Assembly: GCA_019454205.1 (NCBI GenBank)
Contig: CP075369.1
Location: 2,294,001 to 2,358,000 of the forward strand
Reading direction: 5' to 3'
From: Xanthobacteraceae bacterium
GTDB lineage: Bacteria > Pseudomonadota > Alphaproteobacteria > Rhizobiales > Xanthobacteraceae
DNA length: 64,000 nt
The notes beneath the pieces were generated by a model. The model was not told the origin of the DNA. It saw only the letters and a program-made list of their open reading frames with translations, and ran no database searches. Position numbers and translations under genes: made by a program. Position 1 is the stretch's first letter. Each line of letters starts with the position of its first letter. Shown here in pieces: positions 51,032-59,440 of the stretch.

Positions 51032-51541
51032 CTATTTCCGCTCCAGCGTCGCCGGTGAGATGAGCTGCGAGAAAGCCCAGCACCAGATCACGACGCTCTG
51101 GTACTCCTCGACATTCACGCCCGCGGGCACGGCGTAACGCTGCCCGCCCTTGAACGAACGCAGGCCGCTGATCTCGACGAACTGCTTGTTGCGGATCGCT
51201 TCCACCACTTCCGCTTTCGTCTTGATGTTCGCCTTCTTCACCAGCAGCACGCGGTAATCCGGGCCGGGACCGACTTCGAAGTTCGGCTCCAGATAGACCT
51301 GATCTTTCTGTACCGTGACGTTGCCGCGTCCCCAGTGAACGCGATCGCTCGGATCGGCATGGATGAAGGTGCCGGTCGCGAAGGTCGGCTTCGCCTTCTC
51401 CTCCTGCGTCATCACATCGGTGCCCACGGGAGGCGGAAAAAGATACGGGAAGAACCAGATGCCCGCGCCGAAACCGGCACCGGCGCCGAGCAAGCCGCCA
51501 ATCGCGAAAATCAGAAAGCCACGCAGGAAACGGCGCATCAC
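51032..51541 (-). CDS. DM13 domain membrane-anchored protein
   Basis: 169 aa. N-terminal anchor RRFLRGFLIFAIGGLLGAGAGFG, then a DM13 domain: ADPSDRVHWGRGNVTV, YLEPNFEVGPGPDYRVLLVKK, VEISGLRSFKGGQRYAVPAG and SVVIWCWAFSQLISPA with the conserved cysteine. DM13 is a proposed electron-transfer or redox fold on the cell surface; role here unknown. Confidence 0.85.
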   Translation of the reverse strand: MMRRFLRGFLIFAIGGLLGAGAGFGAGIWFFPYLFPPPVGTDVMTQEEKAKPTFATGTFIHADPSDRVHWGRGNVTVQKDQVYLEPNFEVGPGPDYRVLLVKKANIKTKAEVVEAIRNKQFVEISGLRSFKGGQRYAVPAGVNVEEYQSVVIWCWAFSQLISPATLERK

Positions 51542-51645
51542 GATCTCCTATGCTTTCTGAGAGTGTAACCGAGCCGTAATCGCCCGCCAGCCACGTTTCG
51601 ATGACAAATGCTTGAGCCGGATACCGGGGAAGGTGCGCCGCGAAA

Positions 51646-52893
51646 TCAGCCGCGCGTGGAGTCTGCAATGCGTTTCAACGCATTGGCATCTTCGGGGAAA
51701 CCCTCGGCAATCCATGCGGTCTCCGCTTTCCCCAGCGCCCGTCCGAGTTCCGGCCCCTTCGCAACGCCGCGCGCGAGAAAATCGTCGGCGGAAAACGGGA
51801 ATTTCGGCGGCGTCCAGCGCGCGGGAAGAGACAGCAGCGCCCCCCACCCCTCGTCCGCGAGCGAGGCATCCGCATGCGCGAATGCAATCAATGCGCGGTC
51901 CAGGTAAGCCTCCGTACCGATACGGTAGAGCGTCTCGCGCGCATATGCCTCGCCGCGCTCCGGCGAAAGAAGCCACCAGCCATCGGCCACGGAAGTAAGC
52001 CGCCGGTATTCGCTGTTCGAAAGCCGCAGCCGCTCGCGCAGGCGATCCGCATCCTCGATGATGCGCACGCCCACGGCGGCAAGCCTGCGCACCGGGTCGC
52101 GCTCCATCTCCAGCGCAGCCTCGATGTCCGAGAGGCGCAGCAGCGAATGCTGCGCAGATGCATTCGAGAACACGCGGTCGAACACGCCGGTGTCCGCCAT
52201 CGCAACCATCGCCTCCGGCCCGCGTTTTGCGGCGAGCAGTTTCAGAACTTCGGCGCGCAAACGCTCGCCGGATAGTGCGCCGAGGTTGTTGCGCGCCCGC
52301 GCGCAGGCATTCATCGCCTGCACATCCGGCTCGCCCTCGCCGTAGGCCGCGAAGAAGCGAAAGAAGCGCAGCACCCGCAGATAATCTTCCGCGATCCGCG
52401 TATCGGCGTCGCCGATGAAGCGCACGCGCCGCGCCGCGATGTCTTCCAGACCGCCGCAGTAATCGTACAAAGTACCATCGGGCGAAACGGAAAGGGCGTT
52501 GATGGTGAAGTCGCGCCGCTCGGCGTCTTTCTTCCAGTCGCGGCCGAAACGCACCGTCGCATGGCGTCCGTCGGTTTCGATGTCCTCGCGCAGCGTGGTC
52601 ACCTCGAACGGCTGCTTGTCGAGCACCGCCGTCACCGTGCCGTGCTCGATGCCCGTAGGCACCGCGCGAAAGCCCGCAGCGGTAACGCGCGCGATGGTTT
52701 CCTTCGGCTCGGAGGTAGTGGCGACGTCGATCTCGTTGCGCGACATGCCGAGCAGGGTATTGCGCACCGCGCCGCCGACGACACGCGCCTCCTCGCCGTT
52801 TCCGTTCAGCGCGCCGAGCAGTCTTGCGAGCGGTTCTTCCCGCAGCCACCCGCCCTCTTCACCGGAAAGTTTGCGCGTAACCGCGCCGCTCAT
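51646..52893 (-). CDS. cca: CCA tRNA nucleotidyltransferase
   Basis: 415 aa. Class II nucleotidyltransferase head ARVVGGAVRNTLLGMSRNEIDVATT with the GG and EID acid pair, ERRDFTINALSVSPDG, and the RRVRFIGDADTRIAEDYLRVLRFFRF neck. The C-terminal part lacks an HD motif. Adds or repairs the tRNA CCA end. ATGA overlap with the DUF6111 gene at 52890. Confidence 0.93.
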   Translation of the reverse strand: MSGAVTRKLSGEEGGWLREEPLARLLGALNGNGEEARVVGGAVRNTLLGMSRNEIDVATTSEPKETIARVTAAGFRAVPTGIEHGTVTAVLDKQPFEVTTLREDIETDGRHATVRFGRDWKKDAERRDFTINALSVSPDGTLYDYCGGLEDIAARRVRFIGDADTRIAEDYLRVLRFFRFFAAYGEGEPDVQAMNACARARNNLGALSGERLRAEVLKLLAAKRGPEAMVAMADTGVFDRVFSNASAQHSLLRLSDIEAALEMERDPVRRLAAVGVRIIEDADRLRERLRLSNSEYRRLTSVADGWWLLSPERGEAYARETLYRIGTEAYLDRALIAFAHADASLADEGWGALLSLPARWTPPKFPFSADDFLARGVAKGPELGRALGKAETAWIAEGFPEDANALKRIADSTRG

Positions 52894-53156
52894 TTCGTTT
52901 CGCCCGGATGAAACTTTCCATCCTTGTCGATGTAGGCGGGAACATAGGTGCCGCCCGGCCGGTAGCCGCCGTAATGCGAGAAGAACAGCAGGCTGATCGC
53001 CATCAGGACGATGCCGACGCCGGCCAGCGACAGCACCACCTTCGCGGGCCAGTTCTCGCGGTCGCGCGGACCGCGCTTGGTCAGCCACAGCGCGATGAAA
53101 TAGAGCGCGAACGGCGTGAAGAACAACGCGATTTCGGTGAGGATGGTACGGGCCAT
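52890..53156 (-). CDS. DUF6111 family small membrane protein
   Basis: 88 aa. Two helices: ILTEIALFFTPFALYFIALWL and VVLSLAGVGIVLMAISLLFF, then HYGGYRPGGTYVPAYIDKDG. The context (between a CoA-type Nudix and cca) and motif GGTYVPA match the family in Hyphomicrobiales. Overlaps cca by four bases and the Nudix stop by one. Function unknown. Confidence 0.82.
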   Translation of the reverse strand: MARTILTEIALFFTPFALYFIALWLTKRGPRDRENWPAKVVLSLAGVGIVLMAISLLFFSHYGGYRPGGTYVPAYIDKDGKFHPGETK

Positions 53157-53824
53157 TATTCGTAAAGCCGTTCGTAAAGGTTGCGGATCATGCCGGCGGT
53201 TGCTCCCCAGATATTACGCTGTTCGAAGGGCATTGCGTAGAAGTGCCGCTCGACGCCCTTCCAGACGCCACTGCGCTTCGCATGGTTCTCCCGTGTCATC
53301 AGGAATGACAGCGGCACCTCGAACGCCTCGTCCACTTCGTCCGGGTTGATCCTGAGCGTGAAGCCCGGCTCGATCAGCGCCACCACCGGCACGATGCGGA
53401 ATCCGGTGCCGGATAAATATGAATCGAGATAGCCGAGCGGGGTCGCGAACCGCGCGGGCAGCCCGATCTCCTCGTCCGCTTCGCGCAGCGCCGCAGCCAG
53501 CGGTGAAGCATCGCCCGGATCGATGCGCCCGCCGGGAAACGCGACCTGCCCCGCATGCGTGCTCAGGTGTTGCGAGCGCTGCGTGAGCAGCACGGTCGGC
53601 TCGTCGTGCGCTACGATGGGAACCAGCACGGCGGCCGGGCGCGGCGCTTTGGAAATGTGAGCCTCGTCGAATTCCGGATTGAGCTTGTGGTCCCCGCTGA
53701 CGAAATCCCGCGGCTGCCACGAGTCTGCGATTTGCGGTTCGCGATAGAGTTTTTCTCGCGCCAGCGCGACGAAAGTGCGAAGCGTCGGCGAAAACTTTTC
53801 CTCCAGGACATTGGCTTCGTTCAT
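53156..53824 (-). CDS. CoA pyrophosphatase (Nudix hydrolase)
   Basis: 222 aa. Nudix box GGRIDPGDASPLAAALREADEEIG with the upstream CoA-specific stretch LTQRSQHLSTHAGQVAFPGG. Probably cleaves CoA or its derivatives to 4'-phosphopantetheine and ADP. Tightly packed: DUF1285 ends one base upstream of its start, DUF6111 overlaps its stop. A transcription unit runs from DUF1285 to cca. Confidence 0.92.
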   Translation of the reverse strand: MNEANVLEEKFSPTLRTFVALAREKLYREPQIADSWQPRDFVSGDHKLNPEFDEAHISKAPRPAAVLVPIVAHDEPTVLLTQRSQHLSTHAGQVAFPGGRIDPGDASPLAAALREADEEIGLPARFATPLGYLDSYLSGTGFRIVPVVALIEPGFTLRINPDEVDEAFEVPLSFLMTRENHAKRSGVWKGVERHFYAMPFEQRNIWGATAGMIRNLYERLYE

Positions 53825-54439
53825 TCAGCGCAAACCCGCGATGCTTTCGGCCGGCGCCATCGGGAAAAATTCTCCGCCGGAAAAGATGCCGAACATTTCT
53901 TTCCCTCGTTCTCTCTCTTGCGCGCCGATGGTTTCGCCCATCTCGACCAGATCGAAAAACAAGGCGCGCGTTACCCGCGCCCAGAGATTTGCTCGCACAT
54001 GGAGATACGGCTTCAGCCCGCCGGTCGCATCTTCCGGCTCGAAGCGCAGCGCGTGTTCCCGGTCGCAGCGGACCAGATCGTCGACATTGGTGCGGAACGT
54101 CAGCGTCCGGCTTGCACCCTCGCCTTCCACCGCCATCTCGACCGCATGGAACGGCGCGTCCTCGACCTTGATCCCGACCTTTTCCACCGGCGTCACGAGA
54201 AAATATTTATCGCCTTCCCGCTTCAGCACCGAAGCAAAGAGTCGCACCAGCGCGGGACGGCCGATAGGCGTACCGAGGTAAAACCACGTCCCGTCCGCCG
54301 CAATCCGCATGTCCAGGTCGCCGCAAAACGGCGGATTCCAGAGATGGACCGGCGGCAGCTTGCGCTGCTTGCCGACCGCCGCGATCAGGGATTCCAGCCC
54401 CTTCGGCGCTGTTCCCGGATTGGCGCTGTCCACCGTCAT
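53825..54439 (-). CDS. DUF1285 family protein
   Basis: 204 aa from ATG at 54439. LPPVHLWNPPFCGDLDMRIAADG, FYLGTPIGRPALVRLFASVL and LRFEPEDATGGLKPYLHVRANLWA match the DUF1285 family, found next to the CoA Nudix hydrolase and cca in alphaproteobacteria. Function unknown. The in-frame region upstream to 54754 overlaps the MoxR operon promoter and is not conserved. Confidence 0.88.
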   Translation of the reverse strand: MTVDSANPGTAPKGLESLIAAVGKQRKLPPVHLWNPPFCGDLDMRIAADGTWFYLGTPIGRPALVRLFASVLKREGDKYFLVTPVEKVGIKVEDAPFHAVEMAVEGEGASRTLTFRTNVDDLVRCDREHALRFEPEDATGGLKPYLHVRANLWARVTRALFFDLVEMGETIGAQERERGKEMFGIFSGGEFFPMAPAESIAGLR

Positions 54440-54638
54440 AAACCTACCCGGATTGTGATCGCGAAAAAGCGTGGTTTCATCATAGCCTAAACGCCTGAAA
54501 GGCCTTTTGGGACCGCCTTGATTGCGACCCAGTCGCAGCCTTTCGTGCGCATGGAAATTGCATGAACATGCTTGGAATATGTGAGTCGGAAGGCTGCGAA
54601 TACAACTCCGGTTCAGTCTTCCTGCCCCTCGCACTCCG

Positions 54639-55649
54639 ATGGAGGAGCCGTTGAGTCCCGCGAACCCCGAAAACTTCGACCAGATGATTGTCCGTGCCGC
54701 GGAAACCACCGCGGCCAGCGTGAAGGCCGCCCGCACCGCCATCGGCGCGGTCATCTTCGGCCAGGAGAAAGTGGTCGATCACGCGATGATCACCGTGCTC
54801 GCGGGCGGTCATGCGCTGTTGCTCGGCGTGCCCGGCCTCGCGAAAACGAAGCTCGTCGATACGATGGGCACCGTGCTCGGCCTGAACGCGCGCCGCGTGC
54901 AGTTCACGCCCGACCTGATGCCCTCCGACATTCTCGGCGCGGAAGTGCTGGAAGAAAGCCAGACCGGCAAGCGCTCGTTCCGCTTCATTCAGGGGCCGGT
55001 CTTCGCGCAGTTGCTGCTCGCCGACGAAATCAACCGCGCATCCCCGCGCACGCAGTCGGCGCTGCTGCAATCCATGCAGGAATATCATGTGACGGTCGCA
55101 GGCAACCGCTACGATCTTCCCAAGCCGTTCCATGTACTCGCGACGCAGAACCCGCTGGAGCAGGAAGGCACCTATCCGCTGCCCGAAGCGCAGCTCGACC
55201 GCTTCCTCATGGAAATCGACGTCACCTACCCCGACCGCGAAGCGGAAAAGAAAATCCTGTTCGACACCACCGGCGTCGAGGAAACCAAGCCGCGCGCCGC
55301 GATGAGCGCAGAAGACCTCATGGCGGCGCAACGCCTCGTGCGCCGCATCCCGGTCGGCGAGTCCGTGGTCGAAGCGATCCTCGATCTGGTGCGCTCCGCG
55401 CGCCCGGACGGCGCGGGCGAACTCGCAAAGCAGATCGCATGGGGACCCGGCCCGCGCGCTTCGCAGGCGCTGATGCTCGCGGTTCGCGCGCGCGCATTGC
55501 TCGACGGACGTCTCGCACCTTCGGTCGATGACGTGCTCGAACTCGCCGAGCCGGTGCTGAAGCACCGCATGGCGCTCACCTTCGCAGCACGCGCCGATGG
55601 CGCGACCGTGGAAAGCGTGATTGCGAAGCTGAAAGCAAAGGTCGGATGA
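54639..55649 (+). CDS. MoxR-family AAA+ ATPase
   Basis: 336 aa. Walker A-like LLLGVPGLAKTKLVDT, Walker B LLADEINRASPRTQSALLQS, sensor 1 VLATQNPLEQEGTYPLPEAQLDRF. First gene of MoxR-DUF58-BatA/DUF4159-VWA, a set believed to be chaperones for membrane or metal-enzyme maturation. A GGAGGAG at 54641-54647 in front of TTG 54651 suggests that the true start may be 54651, four codons later. Confidence 0.93.
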   Translation: MEEPLSPANPENFDQMIVRAAETTAASVKAARTAIGAVIFGQEKVVDHAMITVLAGGHALLLGVPGLAKTKLVDTMGTVLGLNARRVQFTPDLMPSDILGAEVLEESQTGKRSFRFIQGPVFAQLLLADEINRASPRTQSALLQSMQEYHVTVAGNRYDLPKPFHVLATQNPLEQEGTYPLPEAQLDRFLMEIDVTYPDREAEKKILFDTTGVEETKPRAAMSAEDLMAAQRLVRRIPVGESVVEAILDLVRSARPDGAGELAKQIAWGPGPRASQALMLAVRARALLDGRLAPSVDDVLELAEPVLKHRMALTFAARADGATVESVIAKLKAKVG

Positions 55650-56611
55650 ACGAAGGCATCGGCGCAGCCGGTATCCGCGAGGACGACGTCGCTCCGGTAA
55701 GGAGCGCGACGCAAAGCGCACAGCAAATCGTCGCGGCGATGCCGCGATTGATTCTGGAAGCGCGACGCGCCGCTGCCTCGGTGTTTCACGGCACGCACGG
55801 CAGGCGCCGCGCGGGGCCGGGCGAAAATTTCTGGCAGTACCGCCGCTTCAACGACGGCGAACCGGCAACCCGCGTCGACTGGCGGCGTTCCGCACGCGAC
55901 GATCATCTTTATGTCCGCGAGCGCGAGTGGGAAGCCTCGCACACGGTCTGGATCTGGCCCGACCTGTCGCCCTCGATGGTGTTCGCCTCGCCGCTGGTGT
56001 GGGAAACGAAGCGCGACCGCGCGCTGGTACTCGCTTTCGCGCTTGGCGAATTGCTTGTGCGCGGCGGCGAGCGCGTCGCCATTCCCGGCATGATGCGTCC
56101 GACCGCGAACCGCAACGTGATCGAGCGCATGGCGGAAGCCATCATCCATCATAGCGGCGACTGGCAAAGCCTGCCGCCGCCCGTGACTCCCGGCCCGCGC
56201 GACGAAATCGTTCTGCTCAGCGACTTCTGGAATCCGTCCGCAGAGATCACCGCCTCGGTCGAATACATGTCGAAGCGCGGCTGCGGCGGCCATCTGGTGC
56301 AGGTGGTGGACCCGGCCGAGGAGACTTTCCCCTATGCCGGCCGCATCGACTTCCGCGAACCGGAAACCGGCGCGAACCTCATGGTCGGCCGCGCCGAACT
56401 CTGGGCGCGCGATTACCTGAAGCGCGTGACGCTGCATCGCTCCGCCATCGCGGCAGAAACATCGCGCCACGGCTGGAGTTTCGCGATCCACCGCACCGAC
56501 CGTCCGGCGAGCGAACTCCTGATCGCGCTCCACGCGCGCATGGGCGAGTCGCGCGACGTGCTGTCGCGCAAGCGCGTCACCGCGAAACTCGGCGAGTGGG
56601 AGGCGGCATGA
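55646..56611 (+). CDS. DUF58 domain protein of MoxR operon
   Basis: 321 aa. QYRRFNDGEPATRVDWRRSARDDHLYVREREWE is the DUF58 signature, followed by a VWA-like core with DLSPSM and LLSDFWNP. Starts in the MoxR stop (ATGA), ends in the next start. Partner of MoxR; no membrane helix is seen, so cytosolic. Confidence 0.9.
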   Translation: MNEGIGAAGIREDDVAPVRSATQSAQQIVAAMPRLILEARRAAASVFHGTHGRRRAGPGENFWQYRRFNDGEPATRVDWRRSARDDHLYVREREWEASHTVWIWPDLSPSMVFASPLVWETKRDRALVLAFALGELLVRGGERVAIPGMMRPTANRNVIERMAEAIIHHSGDWQSLPPPVTPGPRDEIVLLSDFWNPSAEITASVEYMSKRGCGGHLVQVVDPAEETFPYAGRIDFREPETGANLMVGRAELWARDYLKRVTLHRSAIAAETSRHGWSFAIHRTDRPASELLIALHARMGESRDVLSRKRVTAKLGEWEAA

Positions 56612-59436
56612 TCGGTTTGCCGGTCGGCTTCACCGCTCCTTATCTTCTCCTCGCGCTCCTCGCGTTGCCGCTTCTGTGGTTCCTGTTGCGGCTGGTGCCG
56701 CCGCGCCCGCGCCGGATTCATTTCCCGCCGACGCGCCTGCTGCTCGAAATCGACCCGAAGGAAGAAACGCCCGCGCGCACGCCGTGGTGGCTGACCGCGC
56801 TCCGTCTGTTTCTCGCGGCGCTCGTGATCTTCGCCGCCGCCGGGCCTTTGCTCAATCCGCCCCCCGCGACCACGCAATCGAGCGGCCCGATCGTGCTGAT
56901 CGTCGACTCCGGCTGGGCTTCCGCCGCGCAGTGGCAGAACCGGCTCTACACCGCGAACGCGATCATCGCGCGCGCGGAAGCCGAGAATCGCCCCATCGCG
57001 CTGCTCGCCACCGGCCGGCCGCTGAAGAACGTTTCGCTGCTGCGTCCGTTCGAGGCACGCGAAGCGCTGAAGCTGCTCGCCCCCGCGCCGCATTCGCCAA
57101 AGCGCGGCGAGGTTCTTCCGGGCCTGATCGAGCTGCTCGCGCGCCAGCCCGACGCTTCCGTGATCTGGCTGAGCGACGGCATCGACTCCGCCGACAGCGC
57201 CAACTTCATCGCGACGCTGAACGCGCGCGTGAGCGCGGATCGCCTCACCGTCGTCACCGGCGGCCAGCGCGGACCGCTCGCGCTCGGCAATGTCGATAAC
57301 TCGGCGGGTGCGCTGACCGTGAAGATACTGCGTGCCGACAACACTGCGCCGGAACGCGGCGTCGTTCGCGCGCGCGACCTGCGCGGCCTGCCGCTCGGCG
57401 ACGCGCCCTTCGCTTTTGAAGGCGACAAGCTCGAAGCAGAAGCGAAGTTCGACCTGCCGGTCGAAATCCGCAACGACATCGCCCGCCTCGAAATCAGCGG
57501 AGAGCGTTCGGCCGGCGCGATCCAGTTGCTCGACAAGCGCTGGCGGCGGCGCACGGTCGGCGTCGTCGCGGGCGGCACCATCGACACCAGCCAGCCGCTG
57601 CTCGCGCCGACTTATTATCTCTCCCGCGCGCTTGGACCGTTTGCCGATGTACGGCTCGCCGACGGCACCGGCACTTCGGAAGCGATCACCCGCTTCATCG
57701 AGCAGCAGTTGCCCGTGCTGGTCTTCTCCGACGTCGGCACCATTCCCGCGGAAGCACGCGATCGGTTGATCCGCTGGATCGAGAACGGCGGCGTGCTGAT
57801 CCGCTTCGCGGGCCGCCGCCTCGCAGGCGCGACCGACGACGATCTCGTTCCGGTGAAGCTGCGCCGTGGCGGCCGCGTGCTTGGCGGTTCGCTCTCATGG
57901 GAACAACCGCAGAAACTCGGCACCTTCTCGAAAGACAGTCCCTTCGCCGATCTCGCAGTGCCCGGCGACATTCTGGTCACGCGGCAGGTGCTGGCGGAGC
58001 CGGATGGCCTGCTGGCCGAACGCACATGGGCTTCGCTCGCGGACGGCACGCCGCTTGTCACCGCCGAGAAGCGGGGACGCGGTATCATCATCCTGTTTCA
58101 TGTGACCGCAGACACCGCATGGTCGAACCTGCCGCTGTCGGGCACGTTCGTCGAAATGCTGCACCGGACCGTCGGCCTCGGTAGTACCGCGAACCAGGCC
58201 GCGCCCGCCAATGCCAATCAGCCCGCAAATCCGAACGTGCAGACGCTCGCGCCGAGCCGCCTGCTCGACGGCTTCGGTGTTTTCACCGCGCCCGGCCCGC
58301 AAGTGAAGCCTGTTCCCGCCGACTTCGCGGGTCCCGCCGACATCGATCATCCTGCCGGTTTCTACGGTCCCGCCGACGGCATGCTGGCGGTGAATACGCT
58401 CAATCCGGGCGAACGCATCGCGCGGCTTGATCTCTCGCAGTTGAAAGCAAAGTTCGAAGTCTACCGGCGCAGCGAGCCGGTTGATCTGCGGGCAGCGCTG
58501 CTTTCCGGCGCGTTCCTGCTGCTCCTGCTCGACGCGCTGGTCGTGTTGTGGATGGCGGGCGGCATCAACAAACTCACCCGCAAGCGGGCCACGGCAGCGA
58601 TCGCCCTCTTCGCCTTGCTGACACTCGCGCTCGCCAGCCCGGCCTTCGCGCAGCCGCAAAATCCGAAGAAAGACGACCCCACGCAAACCTTCGAGTTGCG
58701 CGCCAGCCTGCAAACGCGCCTTGCCTATGTGATTACCGGCGACGCCGAAACCGACATGCTGAGCCGCGCGGGACTGGAGACGCTCACCACCTTCCTCTCC
58801 ACGCGCACCGCACTCGAACCCGGCACGCCGCTCGGCGTCGATATTTCGCGCGACGAACTGGCATTCTTCCCGATGCTGTATTGGCCGATCGTGCCCGGCG
58901 CGCCGAAGCCTTCACCCGAAACACTGGCGCGCATCGACGCCTACATGAAACAGGGTGGCACCATCCTGTTCGACACCCGCGACGCGCTTGCGATCTCCTC
59001 GCCGCGTGGGGACGTATCTCCCGCGATCCAGACGCTGCGCGACATTCTTTCCTCGCTCGACATCCCCGAACTCGAGCCCGTGCCGCGTGATCATGTGCTG
59101 ACCAAATCGTTTTATCTGCTGCGCGATTTTCCGGGCCGTTTCACCACAGGCAGCATGTGGGTCGAAGCGTTGCAGCCCGATGACGATGACGACGGCAAAC
59201 GTCCCGCGCGCGCGGGCGACGGCGTCTCGCCGCTCATCATCACGTCGAACGATCTCGCAGGCGCATGGGCGCTCGGTCCGGATGGCCAGCCGATGCTGCC
59301 GCTCACGCCCGGCGAGCCGCGCCAGCGCGAATTCGCATTCCGCACCGGCGTCAACATCGTGATGTACGTGCTGACCGGCAACTACAAGGCCGATCAGGTG
59401 CACGTACCTGCCCTGCTCGAGCGTCTGGGGCAATAG
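56608..59436 (+). CDS. BatA/DUF4159 large membrane protein
   Basis: 942 aa. N-terminal BatA (aerotolerance) helices: APYLLLALLALPLLWFLLRL and LTALRLFLAALVIFAAAGPLL. The VWA core has VDSGWAS where DxSxS is expected, so the metal site is probably lost. Another helix pair is near residue 640 (LLLLLDALVVLWMAGG), with a signal-like segment around residue 665 (AAIALFALLTLALASPAFAQP), then a DUF4159 C-terminal domain from about 700 (LAFFPMLYWPIVPGAPKP). Overlaps DUF58 by ATGA. Confidence 0.9.
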   Translation: MIGLPVGFTAPYLLLALLALPLLWFLLRLVPPRPRRIHFPPTRLLLEIDPKEETPARTPWWLTALRLFLAALVIFAAAGPLLNPPPATTQSSGPIVLIVDSGWASAAQWQNRLYTANAIIARAEAENRPIALLATGRPLKNVSLLRPFEAREALKLLAPAPHSPKRGEVLPGLIELLARQPDASVIWLSDGIDSADSANFIATLNARVSADRLTVVTGGQRGPLALGNVDNSAGALTVKILRADNTAPERGVVRARDLRGLPLGDAPFAFEGDKLEAEAKFDLPVEIRNDIARLEISGERSAGAIQLLDKRWRRRTVGVVAGGTIDTSQPLLAPTYYLSRALGPFADVRLADGTGTSEAITRFIEQQLPVLVFSDVGTIPAEARDRLIRWIENGGVLIRFAGRRLAGATDDDLVPVKLRRGGRVLGGSLSWEQPQKLGTFSKDSPFADLAVPGDILVTRQVLAEPDGLLAERTWASLADGTPLVTAEKRGRGIIILFHVTADTAWSNLPLSGTFVEMLHRTVGLGSTANQAAPANANQPANPNVQTLAPSRLLDGFGVFTAPGPQVKPVPADFAGPADIDHPAGFYGPADGMLAVNTLNPGERIARLDLSQLKAKFEVYRRSEPVDLRAALLSGAFLLLLLDALVVLWMAGGINKLTRKRATAAIALFALLTLALASPAFAQPQNPKKDDPTQTFELRASLQTRLAYVITGDAETDMLSRAGLETLTTFLSTRTALEPGTPLGVDISRDELAFFPMLYWPIVPGAPKPSPETLARIDAYMKQGGTILFDTRDALAISSPRGDVSPAIQTLRDILSSLDIPELEPVPRDHVLTKSFYLLRDFPGRFTTGSMWVEALQPDDDDDGKRPARAGDGVSPLIITSNDLAGAWALGPDGQPMLPLTPGEPRQREFAFRTGVNIVMYVLTGNYKADQVHVPALLERLGQ

Positions 59437-59440
59437 CACC

